A stretch of 48,567 bases of DNA, taken from NCBI GenBank assembly GCA_964404765.1, contig CAYOLL010000029.1, positions 1 to 48,567 on the forward strand, in the 5' to 3' direction. This document shows, one piece after another, positions 34,081-42,241 of this stretch (positions within the stretch are counted from its first letter, which is position 1; each line of letters opens with the position of its first letter). This DNA is from CAYOLL01 sp964404765 [NCBI: uncultured Gemmatimonadota bacterium] (GTDB lineage Bacteria; 4572-55). The notes beneath the pieces were generated by a model. The model worked only from the letters and a program-made list of their open reading frames with translations. It did not search any database and had not been told where the DNA came from. The translations under genes and the position numbers were made by a program.

Positions 34081-36579
34081 CCGATTCAGGCGGCGGTCCA
34101 ATTCCGCGCCGGAGATGCCGCCGCCAAGCGCTTCGCGAAATACGGCGGTGATTTGGCTGATTTGCGCGGCGGTTTCGTGCACAAATTCTAAGCGATAGTG
34201 GCGGATGCCGGCTTGGAGCCAACCGTTGAGATGACGGCTGGCTGTTTGGGCTTCGGCGCCAAAAACGGTGTTGCGACAGCCCACATCAGCCATGACCGGA
34301 TGGGCCCGCCCTTTTTCATCCCGCAACGCAATCTGATGTTTTTCGCACGGATGACCGCAATCTTTAAAACTGGTCCCGGTCGACAGAAATCGGCAAAAGA
34401 CGCAGTGCTCAGTATGAAAAATCGGCAGATGATGATACGCAGTCACTTCGATCCGTTCCGGGCCCAAACTGTGCGCCAGTTCTGTGATCTGCGCGGCATT
34501 GAGATCGGGCGTGGGTGTCAGGCGGGTCAGACCCAGATCAAAAAAAGTGCGGGCGGTTATGGCATTGGCGGCGTTCAGGCTAAAGTCGCCGATCAACAGG
34601 GCGTGAGCTTCACCTTGCAGGCTGTGGAGCAGGCCGCCGGAACGCACCACGATTTCGCAGTTCAGTTTGCGCAAAAAGTGTATAACACGCTCTTCATTCG
34701 GCTTTAAAATCCGCGGCCCGGCCACCCTCGCCGTCAAGCCGCTCGCCTGGATTTGCTGCACAGCCGGCTGCAAACCATATAAGTCGAGATAATCCAGAGT
34801 GATGCTGGCCGGTCGCAATTCCAGCGCGGCTTGCAATTGCGCCGGTGTCCGCACCAGCAGATGGATTTGCGGTTGAAGCAATCCCTTTTCTAAGGGGAAG
34901 TTTTCGGAATCGCTGAACGCGGCCAACATTTCCAGAGGATCGTTCAGCGTCATGGCGTGCAGTTGGCCCTGTTTTTCGGCCAATTGTTCCACCGCCTGCC
35001 GCCGCAGTCGATTCAGCAGCGAGGCCGGCGCGAAAGGCAGCCCGGCCATTTCCAGCGCGATCTCGGCCAATTCGTAGGGTGTGTTGCCCAATCGCCCTAA
35101 TTGCTCCTGCAAAAAGTCCCGCGTCAAACCCTGGTTTTGCGCCCGCGGCAAAGGCTCCGGTGACTCGACGCATACGTGAATATCGGGCCGGGCGGTCAAT
35201 TGCCAATGAAGGCGCAGCTTCTCGCCTTCGCGGGCAATGATCCGGACGATCAAAGACTGTTTGTGTAGCGGCGTTTCGGCTTGGGTGAAAGGTCGGGCGG
35301 CTTTGGCGATCTCCGGATCGTACGTCTGCCACAGCCAATCGCCGGGGTGAATCCGGCTGAAGTTAATTTCACCATTGCCAAAGCGCAACAATCGCTGGCC
35401 ATCACCCCAGTCTTCCACCTGATAGATGTGGCCGCCCTCTTCTTTTTCCTGCGGGCTGCGCCGGTCGGCGGCATCAAAAACTACGCCGTCACCGGGTTTT
35501 AGCGACTCAAACCCGATGGGCTTCGACGCGGTGATATTTTGCAGTGGAGCGCCAGTATTCAAACCCTTAGGGCCTTGCTCGAACTCAACCACTACGCTAT
35601 CCGCCAAAACATGGCAAACCTGACCAACCCGCAGTCCGCGATGGCGTGGCGATCGGCCTCTCACCACCCGCTGATGATCCGTGCCGCTGATGAAGTAGTC
35701 GCCCAAGCCACGCGAATAGACCTGCTCCAGTTGCCGTTCGACGGCGGCAGGCGGTGTCGTCTGCAGTCCGTTCCAGGCGTTGTCGATGGCCTGACGATAG
35801 GCGCGGGTGGTCAACGCCACATAGTTTTCATCCTTATAGCGGCCTTCGATTTTCAGGGAGACGATGCCGATGTCCATCATTTCCGGCACGTGGCGCAAGG
35901 CGTACAGATCGCCGGGCGACAGCAGGTAGCGAGCATCACCCAACGGCTTCAGCCGGTCGTCCACCAGCAGTTCGTATGGCAGCCGGCAGGCCTGGGCGCA
36001 CTGGCCACGATTGGCGCTGCGTCCGCCCCAGGCTTCCGAGGAAAAACATTGGCCGGAGTAAGACACACACAACGCCCCGTGCACAAAAATCTCCAGTTCG
36101 CAGTCGGTCTGCTCGCGAATGGCGCGGATGTCCTTGAGCGACAATTCCCGCGCTAAAATGACCCGGTTGACGCCGAAGGTACGAGCCAGTTCCACACCCT
36201 CGGCGCTGGTAATGCTCATTTGGGTGCTGCCGTGCAGGGCCAGATCCGGGGCGATCCGCCGGGCCAGCCGGGTAATGCCGACATCCTGCACGATCAGCGC
36301 ATCAACGCCGGCGGCGGCGATCCGGCCAATCGTTTTGGCGGCTTCGGCCAATTCGTGTTCAAACACCAGCGTGTTAAAGGTCAGATAGCCCTTGACTCCG
36401 CGCCGATGCAGGGTTTGCATGACGTCCGGCAATTCGGTAATAGTAAAGCCCACCTTGGCCCGCGCGGTAAAGTGCTTGAGGCCAAAATAAACAGCATCGG
36501 CGCCGGCCTCAATCGCAGCGCACAGTTGCGGCCAGTAACCGGCCGGAGCCATCAGTTCGGGTTTGACGAGATTGGGCAT
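34006..36579 (-). CDS. U32 family peptidase with DUF3656-type middle domain
   Basis: The N-terminal U32 domain begins PELMAPAGYWPQLCAAIEAGADAVYFG and contains LHGSTQMSIT, VHGALCVSYSGQCF and the cysteine-rich GGRSANRGQCAQACRLPY. A middle beta-rich domain follows (about 380-480) with a second U32-like C-terminal part containing HTEHCVFCRFL and the GHPCEKH metal-type cysteines. Length (857) matches the long RlhA-like/DUF3656 class. U32 proteins such as RlhA, TrhP and UbiU/V act with iron-sulfur clusters in RNA hydroxylation or ubiquinone synthesis, so 'peptidase' is a historical label. The specific reaction is not assigned. The last 24 codons exist in a second copy 3.5 kb away. No SD is evident before the ATG. 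Confidence 0.92.
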   Translation of the reverse strand: MPNLVKPELMAPAGYWPQLCAAIEAGADAVYFGLKHFTARAKVGFTITELPDVMQTLHRRGVKGYLTFNTLVFEHELAEAAKTIGRIAAAGVDALIVQDVGITRLARRIAPDLALHGSTQMSITSAEGVELARTFGVNRVILARELSLKDIRAIREQTDCELEIFVHGALCVSYSGQCFSSEAWGGRSANRGQCAQACRLPYELLVDDRLKPLGDARYLLSPGDLYALRHVPEMMDIGIVSLKIEGRYKDENYVALTTRAYRQAIDNAWNGLQTTPPAAVERQLEQVYSRGLGDYFISGTDHQRVVRGRSPRHRGLRVGQVCHVLADSVVVEFEQGPKGLNTGAPLQNITASKPIGFESLKPGDGVVFDAADRRSPQEKEEGGHIYQVEDWGDGQRLLRFGNGEINFSRIHPGDWLWQTYDPEIAKAARPFTQAETPLHKQSLIVRIIAREGEKLRLHWQLTARPDIHVCVESPEPLPRAQNQGLTRDFLQEQLGRLGNTPYELAEIALEMAGLPFAPASLLNRLRRQAVEQLAEKQGQLHAMTLNDPLEMLAAFSDSENFPLEKGLLQPQIHLLVRTPAQLQAALELRPASITLDYLDLYGLQPAVQQIQASGLTARVAGPRILKPNEERVIHFLRKLNCEIVVRSGGLLHSLQGEAHALLIGDFSLNAANAITARTFFDLGLTRLTPTPDLNAAQITELAHSLGPERIEVTAYHHLPIFHTEHCVFCRFLSTGTSFKDCGHPCEKHQIALRDEKGRAHPVMADVGCRNTVFGAEAQTASRHLNGWLQAGIRHYRLEFVHETAAQISQITAVFREALGGGISGAELDRRLNRLIPHGITEGSLFVPENYRQTPLLD

Positions 36580-36823
36580 GGGTTTTTGCTTTGTTGGGGT
36601 TCATGAGCCACGCAGGCGCTAAAGCACAAAGAATCACTCAAGGTGTCTGGGGTGATACACTAACAACGCAATTCGTTCCGATGTTATCTAAGGGCGGGTT
36701 TGCCGTTGATCTCACTAAAAGCGTTCAATTCCACCGTGATTTCCGGGTTTAATTTTAATTCCACGCTGCTTTATCGGCTTCGCCTAAGGCTTTGGCATTC
36801 TTTGCGTCATCCAAAAAAAGATG

Positions 36824-36851
36824 TTGCAATTTCAAAGCCGTTTTTTATATT
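36824..36851 (+). promoter_or_regulatory. candidate promoter of a small RNA
   Basis: TTGCAA (36824-36829), 16-base spacer, TATATT (36846-36851). No coding sequence follows before a strong terminator 80 bases downstream. Confidence 0.4.
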
Positions 36852-36857
36852 CAGATT

Positions 36858-36935
36858 AATCCGTTTTAACAGAGGTGGATCGTCCGTATGGACGATCGTA
36901 AGGATGTCTCGCAAGAGGCATCCTTATTTTTTTGG
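36858..36935 (+). ncRNA. candidate small RNA of about 75-80 nt with two hairpins
   Basis: From the predicted start near 36858 there are about 20 unpaired bases (ending ACAGAGGTG), a perfect hairpin GATCGTCC-GTAT-GGACGATC (36878-36897), and a terminator hairpin AAGGATG...CATCCTT with an inner CTC-GCAA-GAG stem (36900-36925), followed by seven Ts (36927-36933). No known RNA family is recognised. Alternatively the hairpins are a stand-alone insulating terminator. Confidence 0.4.
36900..36935 (+). terminator. rho-independent terminator
   Basis: Seven-bp outer stem plus three-bp inner stem with a GCAA loop, then T7 (36927-36933). No plus-strand gene lies upstream, which supports an RNA gene or an insulating role. 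Confidence 0.7.
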
Positions 36936-37174
36936 AGACCCCTTGCCCAACGGGTCATTTTCGGTTGTTTTTGCCGCACTTTTACGGTTTGACCTAAAGT
37001 GTAAATATCCTCGTGCACAATGCAAATGGTTGAGAGTAGTTTTATAATGGGATAACGGATCGGCTATGGCACATTAAACTGTGCGCCAACCTTTCTTTTA
37101 CGCGCTGAATCGGGATCAAACTTGCTGTTGTCATGCCAACTTGCAGACGTTCAAATCATAACAAAGGATTGTTG

Positions 37175-37747
37175 ATGAATCATTTTCCGGAGTTTATTTT
37201 AGCGTCATCTTCGCCCCGCCGGGCGGACTTGTTACGTCAAACCGGCTTCAAATTTCGCGTCGCCATCCGCGAAGTAGACGAGCGCAGCGCTGTACCCGCC
37301 GAACCGGAAGCGCATGTTCGCGAAGTCTCGCAGCGCAAGGCAAAAGCGATTATGACTGATTTCCCGAACCGTCTGATCGTGGCCGCCGATACAATTGTAG
37401 CGATTGACACCGCTATTCTGGGCAAACCGGACAGTGTGGCCGCCGCACGGCAAATGCTGCAGCAACTTTCCGGACGACAACATACGGTTTATACAGGCGT
37501 AACTTTGGCCAATGCCGGACAAATGCACACCGAGACCGAACAAACCGAAGTCTGCTTTCGCACATTATCCCCGATGGATATTGATTGGTACATCGAAACC
37601 GGCGAACCTTTTGACAAAGCGGGCGCGTATGGTATCCAGGGATTTGGGGCGCTGTTGGTAGAGCGAATTTCCGGCTGCTACTTTAATGTTGTTGGGTTGC
37701 CATTGACTCGTTTTCAGCGCATGATGTGCGAGGCTGCAAGTATTTAG
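37175..37747 (+). CDS. maf: Maf-like nucleoside triphosphate pyrophosphatase
   Basis: AAAGGA just upstream selects ATG 37175 over an open frame from 37133. Maf signatures: ILASSSPRRADLLRQTGF at the start, EVDER, KAKA, LIVAADTIVAID (catalytic aspartate region), KP and QLSGRQHTVYTGVTL, then GEPFDKAGAYGIQG near the end. It hydrolyses non-canonical or modified NTPs to NMPs (dTTP/UTP or m7GTP class) in the cytosol. At 190 residues it has the family's normal length. The gene is convergent with pckA. Confidence 0.95.
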   Translation: MNHFPEFILASSSPRRADLLRQTGFKFRVAIREVDERSAVPAEPEAHVREVSQRKAKAIMTDFPNRLIVAADTIVAIDTAILGKPDSVAAARQMLQQLSGRQHTVYTGVTLANAGQMHTETEQTEVCFRTLSPMDIDWYIETGEPFDKAGAYGIQGFGALLVERISGCYFNVVGLPLTRFQRMMCEAASI

Positions 37748-37776
37748 GCAATAGCTGTTAGACATTTAAGCTGTAG

Positions 37777-37885
37777 GAACGTGTGCCAAAGTCGGAAAAA
37801 CAACCTTACGAAGGCTTGGGTGCACGATTCCGATCCAGCAAAATAAAGCCTTCGCAAGGTTAGGCCGGGACTTTATCACACCCTC
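37777..37885. mobile_element. MITE-like element with 6-bp target duplication
   Basis: Inverted ends GAACGTGTGCCAAAGTC / GACTTTATCACACCCTC and strong inner arms AACCTTACGAAGGCTT (37802-37817) / AAGCCTTCGCAAGGTT (37846-37861) make a 109-bp palindrome. CTGTAG occurs directly outside both ends (37771-37776 and 37886-37891). Confidence 0.65.
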
Positions 37886-37897
37886 CTGTAGTCAAAC

Positions 37898-37947
37898 AAA
37901 AAGCCAGATACGATGATCACGAAGTCCATCGTATCCGGCTTTTTTTA
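37898..37947. terminator. bidirectional terminator between maf and pckA
   Basis: AAAAAGCC-A-GATACGATG pairs with CATCGTATC-C-GGCTTTTTT (about 37898-37915 and 37927-37946), with A-rich and T-rich flanks so it can stop transcription from both convergent genes. Confidence 0.85.
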
Positions 37948-38000
37948 TTAGAGGCTGAAGATAACAACACCCTAAAGCCTAACCGTCACAGTCGAATCAC

Positions 38001-39587
38001 CTAAGCTTTTGGTCCAGCTTCCAAGATTTCCGCGCTGCTGCCGGTTTCATATTTCTTAAAGTTATTGTTAAACAAACCGGCTAATTTCTTCGCCTTCTCG
38101 TCGTATGAGGCTTTGTCAGCCCAATTACTGCGCGGGATCAGAATTTCATCCGGCACATTCGGGCATTTGGTCGGCACTTCAAAGCCAAATAATGGGTCCT
38201 TCATCATTTCAACTTTATCCAACTGGCCGTTATGAATGGCATCAATTATGGCGCGGGTATACGCCAGCTTCATGCGCTTGCCGACACCATAAGGGCCGCC
38301 TGTCAAACCGGTGCTGATCAACCATGCCTTTGAGCCTTGCTCACGCATTTTTTGGGCCAGCAATTCGGCGTATTTACCCGGATGCCAGACCATAAAAGCA
38401 GCGCCAAAACATGCCGAGAATGTTGCTTGCGGCTCAGTAACGCCCATTTCCGTACCTGCAACTTTAGCCGTATAACCGCTGATAAAATGGTACATCGCCT
38501 GCGCCGGACTTAGCTTGGAAACCGGCGGCAGCACACCAAAGGCATCATAAGTTAAAAAAATAATGTTCTTGGGATGCCCGCCAATACAGGGGATTTTTGC
38601 ATTTGGGATATACTCGATCGGATAAGAGCAGCGGGTATTTTCGGTGATCGAAGTATCATCATAGTCAACGATACGCGTATGATCGTCATAGACTACATTT
38701 TCCAGGACAGAGCCAAAGCGAATGGCATTAAAAATTTCCGGCTCGGTTTCGGCCTTTAGTCCAATACACTTGGCATAACAGCCGCCTTCAATATTAAAAA
38801 CGCCGGTATCGGTCCAGCAGTGCTCATCGTCGCCGATGAGCTTGCGGCGCGGATCGGCGGAAAGCGTGGTCTTGCCGGTGCCGGATAAGCCAAAAAACAA
38901 AGAAACGTCGCCCTTATCGCCTTCATTGGCCGAGCAATGCATGGACATCACACCTTGTTTGGGCATGATATAGTTCATAATCGTAAAAACGCCTTTTTTC
39001 ATTTCGCCGGCGTACTCTGTGCCCAGGATGACAAACTCGCCTCGCTCAAAACTCAGATCAATGCTGGTCTTAGATGTCATTTTGGTGGTATAACGGTTAG
39101 CCGGAAAAGCGCCGCCGTTGAAGATGACATAGTCCGGATCACCAAAATTTTCTAATTCTTCGCGATTTGGCCGAACCAGCATATTCCACATAAACAAGGC
39201 ATGATAAGCCCGCGCGCAGATAATGCGCACTTTGATGCGATAGCGCGGGTCCCAACCGGCAAAACCATCCACTACGAACAGTTGCTCGCGCGTGTTAAGA
39301 TAGTCAAGGGCGCGCTCCCGATTAATCATAAACACATGCTCATCTAACTTAATATTGACATCTCCCCACCAGATATCGCCGGCGCTATTAGGATGGTCAA
39401 CGATGCGTTTATCTTTCGGACTGCGGCCGGTTTTAACTCCGGAACTGGTAACTAAAGCGCCGGCGCTGGAAATAGCAGAACCGCGCTCGTTGACAAGCGC
39501 TTCTTCATACAATTTGGAAGGCGCCAGATTGCGTAAAATGCGCTTCACGCGAATATCATGTGCCTCTAACGAAAATGCCTTGGACAT
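38001..39587 (-). CDS. pckA: phosphoenolpyruvate carboxykinase (ATP)
   Basis: AAGGGG lies 7 bases before ATG 39587 (MSKAFSLE); the open extension to 39674 covers promoter sequence. Motifs: [15 protein letters not shown] near the start, the kinase-1a P-loop [11 protein letters not shown], the metal-binding [17 protein letters not shown] and the C-terminal [20 protein letters not shown]. It converts oxaloacetate + ATP to PEP + ADP + CO2, the entry to gluconeogenesis, in the cytosol. The 528-residue length is normal. A perfect 9-bp palindrome overlaps its putative promoter. A strong bidirectional terminator follows. Confidence 0.97.
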   Translation of the reverse strand: MSKAFSLEAHDIRVKRILRNLAPSKLYEEALVNERGSAISSAGALVTSSGVKTGRSPKDKRIVDHPNSAGDIWWGDVNIKLDEHVFMINRERALDYLNTREQLFVVDGFAGWDPRYRIKVRIICARAYHALFMWNMLVRPNREELENFGDPDYVIFNGGAFPANRYTTKMTSKTSIDLSFERGEFVILGTEYAGEMKKGVFTIMNYIMPKQGVMSMHCSANEGDKGDVSLFFGLSGTGKTTLSADPRRKLIGDDEHCWTDTGVFNIEGGCYAKCIGLKAETEPEIFNAIRFGSVLENVVYDDHTRIVDYDDTSITENTRCSYPIEYIPNAKIPCIGGHPKNIIFLTYDAFGVLPPVSKLSPAQAMYHFISGYTAKVAGTEMGVTEPQATFSACFGAAFMVWHPGKYAELLAQKMREQGSKAWLISTGLTGGPYGVGKRMKLAYTRAIIDAIHNGQLDKVEMMKDPLFGFEVPTKCPNVPDEILIPRSNWADKASYDEKAKKLAGLFNNNFKKYETGSSAEILEAGPKA

Positions 39588-39635
39588 AAAAAACCCCTTA
39601 GTTAGTAGGAATGTGAAGTGTGCCGGTTGAGATCG

Positions 39636-39664
39636 ATTTAAATTGCAGATAAAGCTATCTGCAA
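39636..39664 (-). promoter_or_regulatory. candidate pckA promoter with overlapping operator palindrome
   Basis: On the minus strand TTGCAG (39664-39659), 17 bases, TTAAAT (39641-39636). A perfect inverted repeat TTGCAGATA-AAGC-TATCTGCAA (39643-39664) covers the -35 box and the spacer, a typical repressor site position. The predicted transcript start is about 40 bases before the ATG. Confidence 0.5.
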
Positions 39665-39746
39665 AATACAGCAAAAGCAGAAAATTTTCCAGTGAATTTT
39701 ATATCCCGGAGCAAAGTTTTCGCTTGTTTTTTTGTCGGTGTGCAGG

Positions 39747-40478
39747 TTAGAAATAGTATAAAAAGCCGGCGCTGATTTCATAACCGGTGAAGTCCAGTTT
39801 CATAGGTGTATCTGTATTTTCAATAATTACCCGTTTGCCTTCCACGGTTTCCAGACGATCCACTTTTGCAAAGCGATAGAGATAGCTCAAGCGAAGGCCA
39901 ATTCGATCATTAATATGCCGGTCACCCCGCAAAAGAAAGTGATAGCCAAGCTGCGAGCCTGTCCAGGTATAATTGATGACATTGGCGGGCTTGGACACAT
40001 CTACGGCTTCGGTCACAACCCTGGCCGAGTAATAGCCAATCCCGCCTCCGGCATCCAGACTGAAACCATTTTTTTCCAGTGTGCCGGCCAGTGTTAACAT
40101 TGCAGGCAGAGCGGAAACGGTTATATCGGCTATTATATTTATGTCTGTGTGCAGTGAGTCATCTCTCAGTATGCCGGAACCGTCTGTCTTATCATACATG
40201 TAACCAGTGCCAAATAAAACGCTGACGGGTATGTTTTCGACCGGACGAAATTTGAACTCGGCATTTACGCTAAGGCCGCCGTCGATATCTGCCATATCCA
40301 TACCCAAAACGCCACGGTACCAACCGGCAATATAATCATTCAGACCATTCATTTCAAATGTTGCGTAACCCGCGCCAATGCCGAATAGAAATTTCTTGGC
40401 TTCCTGCGCCCTGGCTGGGGTTGAAAGCAAAAGCAAGCCGGACAAAAGACCAACAAAAAGTTTGGTGAAAAATCGCAT
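39747..40478 (-). CDS. small outer-membrane beta-barrel protein
   Basis: GGAG five bases upstream favours ATG 40478 over ATG 40493. A signal peptide (MRFFTKLFVGLLSGLLLLSTPARA-QE) precedes about 220 residues of alternating strands: FLFGIGAGYATFEM, LSVNAEFKFRP, VSVLFGTGYMY, FSLDAGGGIGYYSA, GLRLSYLYRF, and a final ISAGFLYYF ending in aromatic Phe, the typical outer-membrane targeting end. It resembles eight-stranded OmpX/OmpW-like barrels in size, but I recognise no family. It is monocistronic, separated by a mobile-element-like spacer from the signal peptidases. Confidence 0.72.
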   Translation of the reverse strand: MRFFTKLFVGLLSGLLLLSTPARAQEAKKFLFGIGAGYATFEMNGLNDYIAGWYRGVLGMDMADIDGGLSVNAEFKFRPVENIPVSVLFGTGYMYDKTDGSGILRDDSLHTDINIIADITVSALPAMLTLAGTLEKNGFSLDAGGGIGYYSARVVTEAVDVSKPANVINYTWTGSQLGYHFLLRGDRHINDRIGLRLSYLYRFAKVDRLETVEGKRVIIENTDTPMKLDFTGYEISAGFLYYF

Positions 40479-40561
40479 AATGACTCCGTTCATTTACAGA
40501 TTTATTGGTTTATGATAAACTCAAGTGTAGCTGCAAAAATACAAAACAGCGGGTTTCACAA

Positions 40562-40695
40562 CAATGTCATTAAGTTAAGCACAAGTCAGGATTGTCATGC
40601 TGAAAGCATCTTTTTTCAAAATAGTATGATGCTTGATTCGAAAAGGATTCTTTCAGAATGACAATTGGGTCGGCTTTGCTTAACTTAATGACTTT
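40562..40695. mobile_element. MITE-like element with 10-11 bp target duplication
   Basis: A perfect 16-bp inverted repeat GTCATTAAGTTAAGCA (40566-40581; partner 40677-40692) and inner arms ATTGTCATGCTGAAAGCATC (40591-40610) / reverse of GGATTCTTTCAGAATGAC (40645-40662) form a palindrome of about 134 bp. GGGTTTCACAA occurs directly on both sides (40551-40561 and 40696-40706), a target-site duplication. It sits between the barrel gene and the signal-peptidase operon end. Confidence 0.75.
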
Positions 40696-40745
40696 GGGTT
40701 TCACAAAGCTTATTGGCGCATACGTGAAAGGTTAGTAAATCCACA

Positions 40746-41378
40746 CTATTTTATCCATGTCCCAATCCGGTCCCAGCGAACTTGTTTGGTTTCGGCATCT
40801 TTAGAGAAATAGACGATGACGACACGGCCTTTGACCAAATCGGTGTTCAAAAAGCCCCAAAAGCGGCTGTCGGCGCTATTATTACGGTTATCGCCTAATA
40901 CAAAAAGATGTCCCGGCGGTATGATAATCGGATTTAGATCGGAAAACGGCAGCGCCGGCCCAATCAGCCGTCTGTAGGGCTCATCAACCGGTCGGCCGTT
41001 TACAAAAAGCGTATTTTGGCGAATTTGCAACGTGTCACCGGCAACAGCCACGCAGCGTTTGCTAAAAGTCAGGGAAGCGTCTAAAGGATAGGTGAAGACG
41101 ATGACATCGCCCCGCTGCGGCATTTTTGACCAGAGTTTTTGTTGCGTAAACGGGATTTTAAGGCCGTAACTGCTTTTGGAAACCAACACATATTCGCCGG
41201 GCAAGAGGGTGTTCATCATGGATGGTGCGGGAATTTTATAAGGCTGGATAAAGAAAATGGCGAGGATAAGCAGCGTTAAGGCCAGGATCATGACAAAGGC
41301 CGTCAGGCGGGCTAAAAACGGGGAGGGCGGCAACGCCGGCAACTGCTCAATGGGCTCTGAAGGTTCGGAAGTATTCAT
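40746..41378 (-). CDS. lepB: signal peptidase I, second paralogue
   Basis: An N-terminal membrane helix (about 25-45) leads to PAPSMMNTLLPGEY with catalytic S53 and the KRCVAVAGD block with K107, then the C-terminal GDNRNNSADSRFWG box, so all S26 active-site motifs are present. It cleaves signal peptides of exported preproteins at the outer face of the inner membrane. At 210 residues it is slightly shorter than its upstream neighbour, to which it is clearly paralogous throughout; the catalytic region shares long identical stretches (for example KRCVAVAGDTL and GDNRNNS). It begins 6 bases after the stop of that gene, so the pair is a tandem duplication in one operon. Confidence 0.92.
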   Translation of the reverse strand: MNTSEPSEPIEQLPALPPSPFLARLTAFVMILALTLLILAIFFIQPYKIPAPSMMNTLLPGEYVLVSKSSYGLKIPFTQQKLWSKMPQRGDVIVFTYPLDASLTFSKRCVAVAGDTLQIRQNTLFVNGRPVDEPYRRLIGPALPFSDLNPIIIPPGHLFVLGDNRNNSADSRFWGFLNTDLVKGRVVIVYFSKDAETKQVRWDRIGTWIK

Positions 41379-41384
41379 GTTGGC

Positions 41385-42050
41385 TCAGTATATCCCGGCG
41401 CCGATACGATCCCAGCGAATTTTTTTAAAGAACTCAATCACGATTTCTGTGAAACCGACGGCAGGTTCTTTAGAAAAATAAATAACCATTGCCCGGCCTC
41501 GTACCAGATTTTTATCCAGAAATCCCCAATAGCGGCTATCGGAACTGTTATTACGGTTATCGCCCATCATAAACAAATGGCCCGCCGGTACAATCGTCGG
41601 CCCAAAAGTGGCAAAAGGCGGTGGTGGTCCCATAATTGTTTTATAATCTTCATACGTGGGCTTACCGTTGACAAAAACTTCGTTGTTACGAACTTCCAGA
41701 GTATCCCCGGCCACCGCCACGCATCGTTTAATAAAGTCGCGTGACTTGTCCAGCGGGTATTCAAACACAATCACTTCGCCGCGCCGCGGTTCTTTTAAAT
41801 GCCAGAGATATTTGTCGGTAAACGGAATTTTTGTGCCGTAAATAAACTTGTTGACCAGTAAGTAATCACCGACCAGCAAGGTATTCAACATCGACTCCGA
41901 CGGAATTTTGAAGGCTTGAACAACAAAGGTGCGGATAAAAAGAGCAAGAACTACGGCGACAATAATAGCTTCAGCATATTCCAGCGCGATATTTTTGGCG
42001 GATTTTGACACGGGTTTGTTTTGGTGCTGAGGGTTTAAAGTTTCCGGCAT
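41385..42050 (-). CDS. lepB: signal peptidase I
   Basis: AAGGA directly precedes ATG 42050 (MPETLNPQHQ); the open frame to 42380 runs through a repeat and into lepA and is not used. Membrane helix about 26-46, catalytic S53 in IPSESMLNTL, K108 in FIKRCVAVAGD, and GDNRNNSSDSRYWGF near the C-terminus. It should be the general type I signal peptidase. It lies downstream of lepA (as in the classical lepA-lepB order) and upstream of a second copy. Confidence 0.94.
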   Translation of the reverse strand: MPETLNPQHQNKPVSKSAKNIALEYAEAIIVAVVLALFIRTFVVQAFKIPSESMLNTLLVGDYLLVNKFIYGTKIPFTDKYLWHLKEPRRGEVIVFEYPLDKSRDFIKRCVAVAGDTLEVRNNEVFVNGKPTYEDYKTIMGPPPPFATFGPTIVPAGHLFMMGDNRNNSSDSRYWGFLDKNLVRGRAMVIYFSKEPAVGFTEIVIEFFKKIRWDRIGAGIY

Positions 42051-42121
42051 GATTCCTTCCAAGTGTTTGGATTTATAAAAGTACAGTCTAACATTTGCAT
42101 TGTCCGCAAGAATGTTGAGGA

Positions 42122-42182
42122 AATGTAGTGCGATTTGCCTAAATCGCACACACACGCGAATAAGGCGATTCGCGCTACATTT
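42122..42182. repeat. double-hairpin intergenic repeat (copy 3)
   Basis: Outer arms AATGTAGTGCGA and TCGCGCTACATT, inner stems GCGATTT/AAATCGC and CGCGAAT/ATTCGCG. It fills the lepA-lepB gap and may be transcribed as part of the operon mRNA. Confidence 0.75.
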
Positions 42183-42241
42183 GCGGTTCACCGCATTATG
42201 ATTTGTTGTGGAAATAAAACGAAGATGCATACCACAAAAAA

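Larger units (their letters stand above)
36580..37174. other. spacer between U32 and maf with a candidate small RNA
   Basis: No protein gene is supported; a 115-codon frame at 36700-37047 runs through the RNA hairpins and is rejected. The main content is the promoter/hairpin/terminator set at 36824-36935. The sequence near 36605-36630 (CACGCAGGCGCTAAAGCACAAAG) is another trace of the degenerate spacer repeat. Confidence 0.5.

Noticed and set aside
35539-36156. long frames opposite the U32 gene
   Set aside because: Antisense shadows of a GC-rich coding region; the minus-strand U32 protein accounts for the DNA.
36700-37047. 115-codon plus-strand open frame
   Set aside because: It runs straight through two strong RNA hairpins and a T-run terminator, has no SD, and its codon use is unlike the neighbours.
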